DNA from: Chthonomonadales bacterium
GTDB lineage: Bacteria > Armatimonadota > Chthonomonadetes > Chthonomonadales > CAJBBX01
Reading direction: 5' to 3'
Assembly (NCBI GenBank): GCA_020849275.1
Contig: JADLGO010000037.1
Location: forward strand, 19,473 to 83,472
DNA length: 64,000 bases
The notes below the pieces were generated by a model that ran no database searches, was not told where the DNA came from, and worked only from the letters and a program-made list of their open reading frames with translations. Each line of letters opens with the position of its first letter. The stretch's first letter is position 1. Below, piece by piece: positions 1 through 9,182 of this stretch. The position numbers and the translations under genes are program-made.

Positions 1-1
1 G

Positions 2-688
2 AGCGAGCGGATCTACCTGAAGCCGGGCGTGAAGATCGTGCGGCTGCGCGAGCCGGTGACGCCGGATCTCTGGATCGCGGCGGGCTGCGGCCTGCCAACG
101 GCGCTGCACGCGGTGGACCTGGCCGGCGTCCGGTTGGGCGACCGCGTGCTGGTGCAGGGCGCGGGGCCGGTGGGGCTCAGCGCCTGCGCGCTGGCGGCCG
201 CCAGTGGGGCCGGCTGGGTGGGGGTGATGGACTACTCGGAGAGCCGCCTGCACGCCGCCCGCCGGATGGGAGCCGACCGCTGCTTCTACCCCAACGAGGC
301 CGGCATGCGCGCCGTGCGCGCCGGCACGGGCGGGCGCGGCGCCGACGTGGTAATCGAGGCGAGCGGCAGCCCCGCCGCCCTCCCGATCGGCTGCGACGTG
401 GCCCGTGACGGCGGGCGATACGTGGTGGTGGGTCAGTATACCGACAACGGCGACGTGCCCATCAACCCGCACCGACACCTCAATCGCAAGCACCTGGAGG
501 TGCGCGGCTGCTGGGGCTCCGACCTGAGCCACGTGTGGCGCGGCATGGAGGTGCTGGCGCGGCTCTCTGGGCGCTACCCCTGGGAGAGTCTGGTCACCCG
601 CCGCTACGGCCTGGCCGAGGCCGGGCAGGCCCTCCGCGACGTGGAGACCCGCCGCGTGGTCAAGGCGATCATCCTGCCGAACGGGTAG
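2..688 (+). CDS. Zinc-type alcohol dehydrogenase (MDR family), 5' truncated
   Basis: This is the C-terminal part of a medium-chain dehydrogenase/reductase, which oxidises an alcohol or polyol with NAD(P). The frame is open to the window edge, so the N-terminal GroES-like zinc-binding half lies outside; the internal GTG at 29 is not the real start. The Rossmann motif GAGPVGL is followed by a strand ending in MDYSESR, whose Asp suggests NAD preference. The end, TRRYGLAEAGQALRDVETR, is the usual C-terminal helix before a VKAIILP-type strand. It converges with the next gene, with 3 bp between them. The substrate cannot be told; nearby carbohydrate genes make a sugar or polyol plausible. Confidence 0.85.
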   Translation, partial: SERIYLKPGVKIVRLREPVTPDLWIAAGCGLPTALHAVDLAGVRLGDRVLVQGAGPVGLSACALAAASGAGWVGVMDYSESRLHAARRMGADRCFYPNEAGMRAVRAGTGGRGADVVIEASGSPAALPIGCDVARDGGRYVVVGQYTDNGDVPINPHRHLNRKHLEVRGCWGSDLSHVWRGMEVLARLSGRYPWESLVTRRYGLAEAGQALRDVETRRVVKAIILPNG

Positions 689-691
689 GCC

Positions 692-1417
692 TCAGCGCGC
701 GGCGCGGCGTAGCCCGTCCACATACTCCGTCCACAGCGCGTCAAGCGTCTTGCCCGTCGCCTCCTCGAAGAGCGAAGGCCGGTACTTGCGCTCCCTCAGC
801 GCCCCGTCCAGCTTGCGCACCAGGCCGCGGTCATAGCGGTAGACGGCCCATGCGAGGAACGCCGCGGTCGTGCGATAGGAGTCGGTGTACCCCGCGCGGT
901 CCGGGTCGACGCGCGGGCGCGGCGCTTCCGGCTCGTAGCGCCACCATCGGATGTAGTCCGCGATCCCCTCCACGAGCCAGCCGGGCTTGTCGCCGCCTCC
1001 GGGGTAGTGCTGGATGACGTGGGTCATCTCATGGATGACCATCCCGAAGTCGTCTGGATGCTGCGCGATCCACCTGGCGTTGATGGTGATCTCGTCGCCG
1101 CCCGCGTAGGCGGGTGCGTCGATGTCTGGCTTTAAGACGAGCCGAATCCCGCGTGGGGGGCGGTAGTCCTCGGTGGCGAGGAGGCCGCAGACGAGCGGGA
1201 ACCAGTCGCGGACGAGCTCGGCGGCCTTGCGCGCCCATGCCCCGGCTTCTGGCGCGGACCTCACGTCGATCGAGACCCGCGGCGCGGGCTTGGCGGCGGC
1301 GAGAGAGTCCACGTAGCGCGAAAGCGAGCCATCGAACCGCAGAGAGTGCGCGGGCACGGTCTGGAGGCAGAGCGCGGCCGCGAGCGTCGCGGCGCCGAGA
1401 CGGGCGCGGCGCGGCAT
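692..1417 (-). CDS. Secreted BSP-type (PF04450-like) putative zinc metallopeptidase
   Basis: A 241-residue exported protein resembling the plant basic-secretory-protein family, related to gluzincin metallopeptidases. The zinc motif HEMTH lies at residues 129-133 and is followed by GWLVEGIADYIRW, where Glu150 is the likely third ligand. An upstream in-frame start exists, but the ATG at 1417 is preferred: AGAGGAGAT lies just upstream and the protein then begins with a clean signal peptide (Arg-rich start, Ala/Leu core, cut near AHS). Peptidase activity is inferred from the family motif. It is probably monocistronic, divergent from the mre11-like gene with about 200 bp between. Confidence 0.8.
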   Translation of the reverse strand: MPRRARLGAATLAAALCLQTVPAHSLRFDGSLSRYVDSLAAAKPAPRVSIDVRSAPEAGAWARKAAELVRDWFPLVCGLLATEDYRPPRGIRLVLKPDIDAPAYAGGDEITINARWIAQHPDDFGMVIHEMTHVIQHYPGGGDKPGWLVEGIADYIRWWRYEPEAPRPRVDPDRAGYTDSYRTTAAFLAWAVYRYDRGLVRKLDGALRERKYRPSLFEEATGKTLDALWTEYVDGLRRAAR

Positions 1418-1623
1418 GGGCGGATCTCCTCTCGCGGCGCCCACCGGGGGCGGCCGGCGGGTCGGGGGTGGGGCGCGGGGCGCGCGCTCGGGAGCGGGCC
1501 ATCCGGGCTGCGCCGATCGGTTCGTCGCGCCGCGAGCCGTTTCCTTCTCGCCACGGGCGGCGCCTGGCGGCAGGAAGACGAAGGATCCCATGCCGATCCG
1601 GCGAAGAGTAGCAGATAGAGCCC

Positions 1624-2913
1624 ATGAAGACCTCCTTCGTCCACATCGCCGACGTGCACCTCGGCAACCGGCAGTACGGTCTCGACGAGCGGTTCGACGA
1701 CTTTGGCAGGGCCTTCGCCGACGCCGTGGACCGCGCCATCGACCGCCGCGTCCGCTTCGTTCTGATCGCTGGCGACCTCTTCCACAGGCGGGCCGTGGAG
1801 CCGCTCGCGCTGCGTCAGGCGCTGCACGCCCTTAAGCGCCTTCGCGAGGCCGCGATCCCGGTCATTGCGGTCGACGGCAACCATGACCGCGCGCTCTCCG
1901 CCGACGCGTATCCCTGGACGCGCTTCCTGAGCGACGAGGGGTATCTCACGCTGCTCGACGCCATCCAGCCTGGTCAGGGAGTGCGCTACGCGCCCTGGGA
2001 CCCCGAGACGGGCATCGGCTCATGGGTCGATGTGGAGGGCGTCCGCGTGGTGGGCCAGCAGTACCTGGGCGCCTCGGCCGGCGCGGCGTGCGCGGGCATG
2101 GCCGCGCAGATGGCCGAGGCCGGCCGCCGGGCCGCGTACGTCGTCTTCCTGTGCCATGCGGGCCTGGAGGGCGTCATACCCAGCTACCCCGGCTGCCTCC
2201 CCTACGAGGCGCTCACGCCGCTGCGGCAGCACGTCGACTACGTGGCGCTCGGCCATATCCATCGCCGCTACGCCCGCGACGGTTGGGTCTACAACCCCGG
2301 CTCGCTGGAGGTCTGCGGGTTCGATGAGGCGGACGCGGAGCACGGTTTCCACGTGGTTGATGTCGACACGGCTTCGCCGGAGCGTCATCGGGTCCTGTAT
2401 GAACCCGCGAAGCGTCGGCCGTTCGTGCGGCTGCGGCTGGACGTGGGCGGCTGCGACTCGCCCGCCGAGGTGGACCGGGCCGTGGAGCGGGCGGCGGCCG
2501 CCGCCGCTCGGGCCGATGGCGGCGCGTCGCCGGTGGCCGAGGTGGCGCTCACCGGTCAACTGCGCTTTCGCGCGGCCGAACTCGACCTGCGCGCTCTGGA
2601 GGCCGTCGCGCGGCAGGCGCTGGGCGCGCTGCACGTGGAGATGCGCTGCCACGCCGCGATACCGGGGGTGGACCCGGACGAGTACCGCGAGTTCTCGCGC
2701 GACGAGCTGGAGACGGCCGTGCTCACGGCGCTCTTCGGTCGCGACGAGCGCCGCCGTGCCAACGCATCCCGTTGGGCCGACCTGGCGCGCGGCGTGAAGG
2801 ACCTTGCCCTGGCGGATGCCTCGCCCGAGGCGATCGCCGAGACCGTGGAGCGCGCCGCGTGCGGGCTGCGGGCCGCGCACACGGCGGCGGCCGCGGAGCA
2901 GGCGCCGTGCTGA
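1624..2913 (+). CDS. Mre11/SbcD-like DNA double-strand-break repair nuclease
   Basis: A 429-residue calcineurin-like metallophosphoesterase that would process DNA ends with the Rad50-like partner encoded next. All phosphoesterase blocks are visible: Asp10-X-His12 in HIADVHLG, Asp51 in GDLFHRR, Asn86-His-Asp in GNHD, His178 in CHAG and His211-X-His213 in GHIH. The opening HIADVHLGNRQYG resembles archaeal Mre11 more than E. coli SbcD. About 220 C-terminal residues form a capping and partner-binding region. Its stop overlaps the Rad50-like start by 7 bp, so translation is probably coupled. It is the first gene of a five-gene set with nurA and herA. Confidence 0.93.
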   Translation: MKTSFVHIADVHLGNRQYGLDERFDDFGRAFADAVDRAIDRRVRFVLIAGDLFHRRAVEPLALRQALHALKRLREAAIPVIAVDGNHDRALSADAYPWTRFLSDEGYLTLLDAIQPGQGVRYAPWDPETGIGSWVDVEGVRVVGQQYLGASAGAACAGMAAQMAEAGRRAAYVVFLCHAGLEGVIPSYPGCLPYEALTPLRQHVDYVALGHIHRRYARDGWVYNPGSLEVCGFDEADAEHGFHVVDVDTASPERHRVLYEPAKRRPFVRLRLDVGGCDSPAEVDRAVERAAAAAARADGGASPVAEVALTGQLRFRAAELDLRALEAVARQALGALHVEMRCHAAIPGVDPDEYREFSRDELETAVLTALFGRDERRRANASRWADLARGVKDLALADASPEAIAETVERAACGLRAAHTAAAAEQAPC

Positions 2914-5603
2914 TCCGCAGCGTCGAGCTGCGCGACTTCAAGTCGCACGCCCGCACGACCGCACGTTTCGCGCCGGGCACCAACGCGATCTGCGGCGAGA
3001 ACACGGCCGGCAAGACGACGCTACTCCAGGCGATCGGGCTCGCCCTGTTCGACTACCCCCCGCGGGATCGGGAGGAGTTGGTGCGTGAGGGCGCCAGGAC
3101 CGCGGTGATCACGGTCGCCTTCGAGTCGGCGCGCGACGAGCGGCTCTACGAGGTGACGCGGCGCATCGGCGCGGGCGCGGCGTGGCAGGTGCTCGACCCC
3201 GAGGTCGGTGTCCGGCTGGCGAGCGACGCCGCGGAGGTGCAGCGGTGGCTCCGCGAGCACTTCGGCCTGTCGCCTTCCACCGACCTGCGCTCGCTCTTCG
3301 AGAGCGCCGTCGGCGTGCCGCAGGGCGAGGTCGCTAGCATCTTCCTGCAGCCAGCGGGCGTGCGCGCTCCGTGCTTCAACCGAATCCTCCGCGTGGAGGA
3401 GTACCGCGACGCGTACGGGCGGCTGCTCCCGACGCTCAGCTACCTGCGCGAGCGCATCGCGGGCTGCGAGGTAGCCATCGCCGGCCTGGCCGGCCGCACG
3501 GAGGATCTGCCGCGCCTCGAGGAGCAGGAGCGTGCGCTGCGCGGCGAGATCGTGGTCCTGGAGGCCCGCGTCGCCGAGTTGGCGGGGCGCGGGGCCGCGC
3601 TCGGCGAAGAAGACCGCGCGCTGGAGGGCCGGCGGGAGGCTCTCGATTCGGCGCGTCGCGCGCTGGAGACGCGCCGGGCGAGCCGCGAGCTCGCGGAGGA
3701 GCGAGCCGCCGCCGCCCGCGTGCTGCTGGACCAGGCCGCCGCTGCCGCGCGAGCCGTTGAGGAGGCGAGCGAAGGGCACGTGGCCTACCTGGCCGCCGAG
3801 CGCGAGGCGCGCGACCTGCAGGAGCGGCAGGCCGAGCGAGATCGGCTTCGCCAGGCACGGGGGGCCGTGGAGGCCCGTCGCGCCGCCGCGCGAAGCGCGC
3901 GCGAGGCGCTCGGCGCCGAGTTGGCGCGGATCGAGTGCGCCGCGGCCGAGGTGGTCCGTCTTGCCTCCGGAGTTCTCGAGCAGACGCGGCTGGAGGGGGA
4001 GGTCGGCTCGGCTCGCAAGCGCGCCGACCGGCTGGTCGAGCTGGAGCGCGGCCGTCCCGCGCTTGCGGGGCGCGCGGCGCGCCTGGTGGAGCGAGTCGCG
4101 CGGTGCGACGCCGACCTGGAGCGCCTGGCCCGCCTCGCGCCGCTGTCGGCAGAGGTCGAGAGCCGCCAGACCGCGCTGGACGCGGCGCGCCGGCGCGTGG
4201 CCGACCTCGAGGCCGACCAGCGCGCCAATCGTGGCGGTCGTCGCTACAGCGAGGGCGGTCTCTGCCCATTCCTGAAGGAGACCTGCCGCAACGTTGCCGG
4301 CCGGGGAGGCACGCTCGCGGGGTTCTTCGAGGAGCGGCTGCAGGCGATCGGCGCGGAGCTGGAGGCCGCGGGCGCGGAGGCGCAGGTCCGGGAGCGCGCC
4401 CTGGCGGAGGCCCGCGATGCCGCGAAGGCGCTGGCCGCGCGCGCTCCGCTGGAGCGGGAGCGCGCGGGGCTGACCGAGCAACTGGTGGCGGAGCGGAAGG
4501 AGCTTGCCACGCTGGACCGCGAGCGCGCCGCCCTGGCCGGCGCCGCGGCGGCGCTCGGCGAGGCGCAGGCCGCGCTTGAGGCGCTGGGCGCGCCGCCCGC
4601 CGACCCGCGCACGCGCAGCGAGGTGGCGCGCTCGGCCGCGGCGCGGCGGCCCGAGGTGGAGAAGGCGATCGCGGAGCGGGAGCGCGCGCTCTCGGCGCTC
4701 GAGGCGGAGCTGCGCGCGGCCGACGACGCGCTGGGCCCGTGCGCCGACCTGGATGAGCGCCTCCGCGCCAACCGCGCGGCCCTGGAGCGTTACCGGGCCG
4801 CGAACATCGCCTGGCTGGCCAACCGCGAGGCCGCCTCCGAGGTCTCCGCTCGCCGCCAGGCGCTGCGCGAGCGCGAGGCTGAGGCCACGCGGGCGTCGGG
4901 GGCGGCCACTGCCGCCGAGGAGGTCGCCGCCGCCGCCGCGAAGGCCTACGATGCGGGGCATCACGCGCGGGTGCGCGCGGACCGCGCCGAGGCCGAGGCT
5001 GGCCGAGCCGCGGCCGGCGCCGAGCTCGCCGCCCGCCAGCAGCAGGCGGCCGCGCTGGAGGAGCAGATCGTTGGGCGGCGGCGCCTGCTGGAGGAACTGG
5101 CCGCCGCGCGTGCCGAGCACGCGCGCTGGACCGACCTGCACGGCGTGCTCGCGCACCTGCGGGACGCCATCAAGGAGGCGGGCCCGATGGTAACGGCCGC
5201 GCTCGTGCGCGGCGTCTCGCACGCTGCCAACCGCATCTTCGGCGACCTGATCGGCGATCACAGCCTTCGCCTGCGCTGGACCGAGGACTACGAGATCCGT
5301 CTGGAGCAGCAGGGCCGCGAGCGCGGACTGCACCCCGCCGCCGGTAGTGAGCGCGTGACCGCCGCGCTCGCGGTGCGCCTGGCCCTGCTGCAGAGCCTGG
5401 GCGAGGTGCGCTTCGCCTTCTTCGACGAACCGACGATCCACCTGGACGAGACGCGGCGCTTGGCGCTGGTGGATCAGCTTCAGAGCCTGCGCGGCTTTGA
5501 TCAGCTCTTCGTGATCAGCCACGACGACACGTTCGAGCGCGCCACGGGCCATGTGGTGCGCGTGGAGAAGCGCGACGGCGTGAGCGTCGTCGCCGACGGG
5601 TGA
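2907..5603 (+). CDS. Rad50-like SMC-family ATPase
   Basis: An 898-residue ABC/SMC ATPase that bridges and unwinds DNA ends with Mre11. The GTG at 2907 is chosen because it overlaps the mre11 stop, has GGAGC upstream and gives the classic opening (MLIRSVELRDFKSH). Walker A is GENTAGKT (30-37). A conserved block, VGVPQGEVASIFLQP then RILRVEEYRDAY, follows. Long Ala/Glu/Arg coiled coils flank a hook with Cys453 and Cys460 (C-X6-C rather than C-X2-C). The C-terminal ATPase half has AAGSE at the ABC signature (811-815) in place of LSGGE, Walker B FAFFDEP (Asp840-Glu841) and the H-loop VISHDD. The unusual hook and signature are noted separately. Confidence 0.93.
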   Translation: MLIRSVELRDFKSHARTTARFAPGTNAICGENTAGKTTLLQAIGLALFDYPPRDREELVREGARTAVITVAFESARDERLYEVTRRIGAGAAWQVLDPEVGVRLASDAAEVQRWLREHFGLSPSTDLRSLFESAVGVPQGEVASIFLQPAGVRAPCFNRILRVEEYRDAYGRLLPTLSYLRERIAGCEVAIAGLAGRTEDLPRLEEQERALRGEIVVLEARVAELAGRGAALGEEDRALEGRREALDSARRALETRRASRELAEERAAAARVLLDQAAAAARAVEEASEGHVAYLAAEREARDLQERQAERDRLRQARGAVEARRAAARSAREALGAELARIECAAAEVVRLASGVLEQTRLEGEVGSARKRADRLVELERGRPALAGRAARLVERVARCDADLERLARLAPLSAEVESRQTALDAARRRVADLEADQRANRGGRRYSEGGLCPFLKETCRNVAGRGGTLAGFFEERLQAIGAELEAAGAEAQVRERALAEARDAAKALAARAPLERERAGLTEQLVAERKELATLDRERAALAGAAAALGEAQAALEALGAPPADPRTRSEVARSAAARRPEVEKAIAERERALSALEAELRAADDALGPCADLDERLRANRAALERYRAANIAWLANREAASEVSARRQALREREAEATRASGAATAAEEVAAAAAKAYDAGHHARVRADRAEAEAGRAAAGAELAARQQQAAALEEQIVGRRRLLEELAAARAEHARWTDLHGVLAHLRDAIKEAGPMVTAALVRGVSHAANRIFGDLIGDHSLRLRWTEDYEIRLEQQGRERGLHPAAGSERVTAALAVRLALLQSLGEVRFAFFDEPTIHLDETRRLALVDQLQSLRGFDQLFVISHDDTFERATGHVVRVEKRDGVSVVADG

Positions 5604-5612
5604 GGGGCGCCC

Positions 5613-6797
5613 ATGCTGATCCCCGCGCAGATCGCCCGGGCGCTCGAGATGGCGAGCCAGGGCTTCACGGAGCACCGCGAAGCCGCCGCCGCGACGGCGG
5701 CCCGCTACTGCCAGGCGCTGGAGTCGCTGGGCGCGCTGTCGGCTGCCGAGATTCGGGACCGGGCGCGGAGCCTGGCCGTCCCCGGCGCCCTGCCGACCGA
5801 CGAGCACGACGCGACGGGCGGCGTGGTCCGCTTCGAGCCTCGCTTCGCCCACCACGAGGAGGCGCGCGGCTGGGCCGCCGGCGTCCTGCGCGGCGTGCCA
5901 GTGCTGGCCATTGACGGCTCGCAGATCCCGGCCGCCGCCGAGCTCTCGGTTCCCGTCGCGGTCGCGCAGGTGGGTTGGTTTCTCAATCCGCACGACTCTG
6001 GGCGGCCCTACGACAAGGGCGTGCGCGCCGTCGTGCTGACGCCGCGCGACCTGCGCTCCGATGGCCTGGAGGGGGACTACGTCGCCTCCAACGTGGTGGC
6101 GCTGCGCCGCTTTGAGCTGGAGGCGGGGCAGGCGGCGGAGGCCATGGAGGGTCAGCCGAGCTCGGGCCTGGTCGTGCTCTTCGACGGCTCGCTCGTCGTC
6201 ACGTTCGCGGAGTTGTACGTGAAGCCCCTGCGCGCCCGCTATCTAGCCGCCATTCTTCGCTTGCTGGCGGCGTCGGGACGTGCCGGCGTGCCGGTGGTCG
6301 GCTACATCGACTCCAGCCGCGCGCGCGACCTGTGCAAGCTCGTGGAGGGTCTCTTTCGCGCGGAGGGCGACGCACCGGTGACCGACGCCGGGCTCCTGGC
6401 CGGGCGTCTGGACTGGGGCGACCGCACGCCGGTCTACCGCTGCGCCCGTGGCGGAATCCTCGCGGACTACGTGAGCGCGGAGCACGGCGACCATCGCGGT
6501 GGAGTCTGCTTCGTCTACCTGCAACTGGCCACAGGGCAGCCTCCGGCGCGCGTGGAGTTCCCCTCCTGGGTCTACGACGCCGGCCTGCACGAGCGCCTGC
6601 TGGACGTGGTCCGCGCGGAGGTGGTGGCCGGCGCGGGCGGCTACCCCTACGCCCTCGAGACCGCCGACGCGGTGGCGGTGATCACGGCCGAGGACCGGGA
6701 CCGGTTCTACGCGCTGTTCGAGCGATTCGCCGAAAGAAACCGGCTCGGCTTCCGGCGCTCGGCGAAGGCAGGCAGCAAGGCGCGCCGCCGCGCGTGA
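5613..6797 (+). CDS. nurA: NurA-family 5'-3' nuclease
   Basis: A 394-residue protein with the NurA domain, the nuclease that with HerA resects DNA ends after Mre11-Rad50 opens them. The two conserved catalytic-site strands are present: VLAIDGSQ with Asp101 and VVLFDGS with Asp191. The ATG at 5613 has GAGGGG upstream and lies 9 bp after the Rad50-like stop. The first 90 residues form a helical region common in bacterial members. It is assigned from the DGS motifs together with the Mre11-Rad50-HerA context; either alone would be weaker. Confidence 0.88.
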   Translation: MLIPAQIARALEMASQGFTEHREAAAATAARYCQALESLGALSAAEIRDRARSLAVPGALPTDEHDATGGVVRFEPRFAHHEEARGWAAGVLRGVPVLAIDGSQIPAAAELSVPVAVAQVGWFLNPHDSGRPYDKGVRAVVLTPRDLRSDGLEGDYVASNVVALRRFELEAGQAAEAMEGQPSSGLVVLFDGSLVVTFAELYVKPLRARYLAAILRLLAASGRAGVPVVGYIDSSRARDLCKLVEGLFRAEGDAPVTDAGLLAGRLDWGDRTPVYRCARGGILADYVSAEHGDHRGGVCFVYLQLATGQPPARVEFPSWVYDAGLHERLLDVVRAEVVAGAGGYPYALETADAVAVITAEDRDRFYALFERFAERNRLGFRRSAKAGSKARRRA

Positions 6798-6903
6798 GCG
6801 GCTTACGCCGTTTCCGGCGCGGCGCGCCCACGACGAGTGATCCGGCAGGCGGACCCGCGCGGCGGCCGCCTGGCAGGCGCTCCCAACGGAGGACGCGCGA
6901 CGC

Positions 6904-7491
6904 ATGGAGATCGGCAGGATCGTGATGGCCAACTCGCACCTGGACTACGTGGCGCAAGTGTACGGCCCGTCGGAGGCGGCAGCCGTGCCGGCGCCCGAGG
7001 ACTTCAGCTTCGGCACCTTCACCCTGATCCGTGCGGGTGAGCGGGACGGCGACGGGCTCGTGGCCGTGGTCTACGACACGCTGCTCGTCAACCCGGACTT
7101 CGGGCGACAGGGGCCCCGGCTCTCGCCGCCCGGCGACGTGGGCGTCTTCGCGCCCGACTACCTCAACGAGCAGGCGACGCTCGTGGGGCTCGCGGTGCTG
7201 GGGCGGTGCCAGGACGGCGCCTACGCGCAGGGCGTGTCCCGGGTGGCTGCGCAGGCGAACGCGCCCGTGGACACGATGGACGACGCCGCGTTCGCGCGTT
7301 TCCACCGTGACGGGAGCGGCGTGGCGCTCCGCTACGCTCCGATCCTGCAGGCGCAGGGCAAGCTCCTGCTGAGCGAGCTGCTCCAGCAGGTTGTCCGCCG
7401 CCTGGAGGGCGCGTTTCCGGCGCGAGCGGAGCATCTCCGCACGCTGCGGGCGAACCTGCTATGGCAGTCGCGCGTGGAGGCGCAGCGATGA
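6904..7491 (+). CDS. HAS-barrel-like accessory protein of the HerA-NurA set
   Basis: A 195-residue protein between nurA and herA. It begins MEIGRIVMANSHLDYVAQVY and continues as a beta-rich N-terminal region (about residues 1-100) resembling the HerA/ATP-synthase (HAS) barrel. A helical C-terminal tail with LLLSELLQQVVRRLEG follows. No catalytic motif is seen. Its stop overlaps the herA start (ATGA), so the two are probably made in balance; GGAGG lies upstream of its own ATG. I infer a structural or adaptor role on the HerA hexamer. Family assignment is by fold-like pattern and position, not a clear motif. Confidence 0.7.
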   Translation: MEIGRIVMANSHLDYVAQVYGPSEAAAVPAPEDFSFGTFTLIRAGERDGDGLVAVVYDTLLVNPDFGRQGPRLSPPGDVGVFAPDYLNEQATLVGLAVLGRCQDGAYAQGVSRVAAQANAPVDTMDDAAFARFHRDGSGVALRYAPILQAQGKLLLSELLQQVVRRLEGAFPARAEHLRTLRANLLWQSRVEAQR

Positions 7492-9152
7492 CGCAACGTG
7501 AAGACACGCCGGTCGGGACGGTCCGCGGGCCCGGCGACAGCGCGCACGAGTACGTGTTCGTGACGCAGGATCCCGAGCAGCGCGTCGGCTACGGGGAGTT
7601 CGTGACGTACCGCGCCCTGGCCGACGGTGAGGAGCGGGCGATCTTCGGGCGAGTCAGCGCGCGCGTGCCGGAGCGGCGCTACCCCGTCGGCTTGCTGGCG
7701 GCGCCCGGCGCGCCGCCCGACGAGATCGCCGCAATGCTGGGCTACGATGCCGATCTCGGCGGGACGGAGCTCGACGCGGTGACCGCCACGGTGCTCGGGT
7801 ATCACGACGCGGCGCTCGGCGAGTTCGTGAACCCGCGCTGCCCGCCACGGCAGGGCATGCCCGTGCGCATCGCCGGTGACGCGGAGCTGATGGCCGTGCT
7901 GGGCAGCAGGCGCCGAGGCGAGGTCGGCTCGGCGGAGGTGGGCAGCCTGCTCAGTCGGCCACAGGGCGCCGTGCCGATCGTCCTGGACGTGCGCGCCATC
8001 ACGAGCACCCACCTGGCCATCATCGCCGGCACCGGCTCGGGCAAGAGCTACCTGGCGGGCGTGCTGCTGGAGGAGATGCTCCAGCCCTGGAATCGGGCCG
8101 CCGTGCTGGTGATCGACCCGCACGGCGAATACGGCACGCTCGACCGGCTCGCTGACTGCGAGGCGCTGCGCGGCGACGATGGCTATCGTCCGGAGGCGCG
8201 CATCGTGCACCCCGGAGACATCCGCGTGAAGCTCTGCTCGCTCCAGCGCGGCGACTTTCGCTACCTGATGCCCGAAATGAGCGAGCGCATGTTCCACGTG
8301 CTCGAGGAGGCGATCCGCCGGCTGGAGCGGGAGCGCCGGGGCGCATGGACGCTCGACGACCTGCTGCGCGCCGTGGAGGGGAGCGACCCCACGGAGCGAG
8401 GCGAGCCCGGCATGACCGCGTTCGCGCTGCACTGGCGGCTCAAGTCTACCTTCCGCGACGCCACCGACATCTTCTCGGACCACGAGAACCTGCGCCTGGA
8501 CGATCTGTTCGCGCCGGGCCGCTGCACCGTGCTGCAGCTCAACGAGGTGGACCACCGCGCGCAGCAGGCCGTCGTGGCCACGCTCCTGCGGCGTCTCTAC
8601 GCGGCACGCATGCGCACGCACAGGGGCCAGGCGGACGAGGACGGCGCCGACTACCTGCCGTTCCCGGTCTTCACGTTGATCGAGGAGGCGCACAACTTCG
8701 CGCCGGCCTCCGGGGACGGAATCGCGACCGGCATTCTGAAGACGATCCTGGGAGAGGGACGCAAGTTCGGAGTGGGTGTCGGGCTGATCAGCCAGCGGCC
8801 GGGCCGGCTCGACGGCGACGCGCTCTCGCAGTGCATGACGCAGTTCCTGCTGCGCATCGTCAACCCGCTTGATCAGGAGAGCGTGTCGCGCGCGGTGGAA
8901 GGGGTGGGCCGCGATCTGCTGCGCGAGCTCCCGGCGCTCAGCAAGGGCCAGGCGCTGATGGCCGGACGCGCGGTGAACACGCCGGTGCTTTGCCGCGTGC
9001 GACAGCGCCTGACGCCGCACGGCGCGGAGGACCCGGATGCACCGGCGGCCTGGGTGGAGTACCACCGGCGCGCGGCCCAGGAGGAGCAGCGGAAGCTCGC
9101 GCTGCCTGGCGCAGCCGCCCGCGTGACGCCGCGCTCGCCCTTCCGTACCTGA
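7488..9152 (+). CDS. herA: HerA-like hexameric DNA-translocating ATPase
   Basis: A 554-residue FtsK/HerA-clade ATPase that would pump DNA for NurA during end resection. Residues 1-130 look like a HAS barrel (EYVFVTQ, VGYGEFVTYR). The ATPase core shows Walker A GTGSGKS (181-187), the HerA block VLVIDPHGEYG and Walker B ending in IEEAH (398-402). A GRKFGVGVGLISQRPGRLD segment, typical of the family, follows. The ATG at 7488 is preferred over one 27 bp upstream because it overlaps the previous stop and has GGAG upstream. It is the last gene of the repair run. Confidence 0.93.
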   Translation: MTQREDTPVGTVRGPGDSAHEYVFVTQDPEQRVGYGEFVTYRALADGEERAIFGRVSARVPERRYPVGLLAAPGAPPDEIAAMLGYDADLGGTELDAVTATVLGYHDAALGEFVNPRCPPRQGMPVRIAGDAELMAVLGSRRRGEVGSAEVGSLLSRPQGAVPIVLDVRAITSTHLAIIAGTGSGKSYLAGVLLEEMLQPWNRAAVLVIDPHGEYGTLDRLADCEALRGDDGYRPEARIVHPGDIRVKLCSLQRGDFRYLMPEMSERMFHVLEEAIRRLERERRGAWTLDDLLRAVEGSDPTERGEPGMTAFALHWRLKSTFRDATDIFSDHENLRLDDLFAPGRCTVLQLNEVDHRAQQAVVATLLRRLYAARMRTHRGQADEDGADYLPFPVFTLIEEAHNFAPASGDGIATGILKTILGEGRKFGVGVGLISQRPGRLDGDALSQCMTQFLLRIVNPLDQESVSRAVEGVGRDLLRELPALSKGQALMAGRAVNTPVLCRVRQRLTPHGAEDPDAPAAWVEYHRRAAQEEQRKLALPGAAARVTPRSPFRT

Positions 9153-9182
9153 GCGGCGCGCACGGGGTGGGAGAGGAGAGCG

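Noticed and set aside
3021..5993. A 990-codon open frame on the minus strand across the Rad50-like gene
   Set aside because: It mirrors the high-GC third-position bias of the real gene, has no ribosome site and its product is low-complexity Arg/Ala/Leu without domains.
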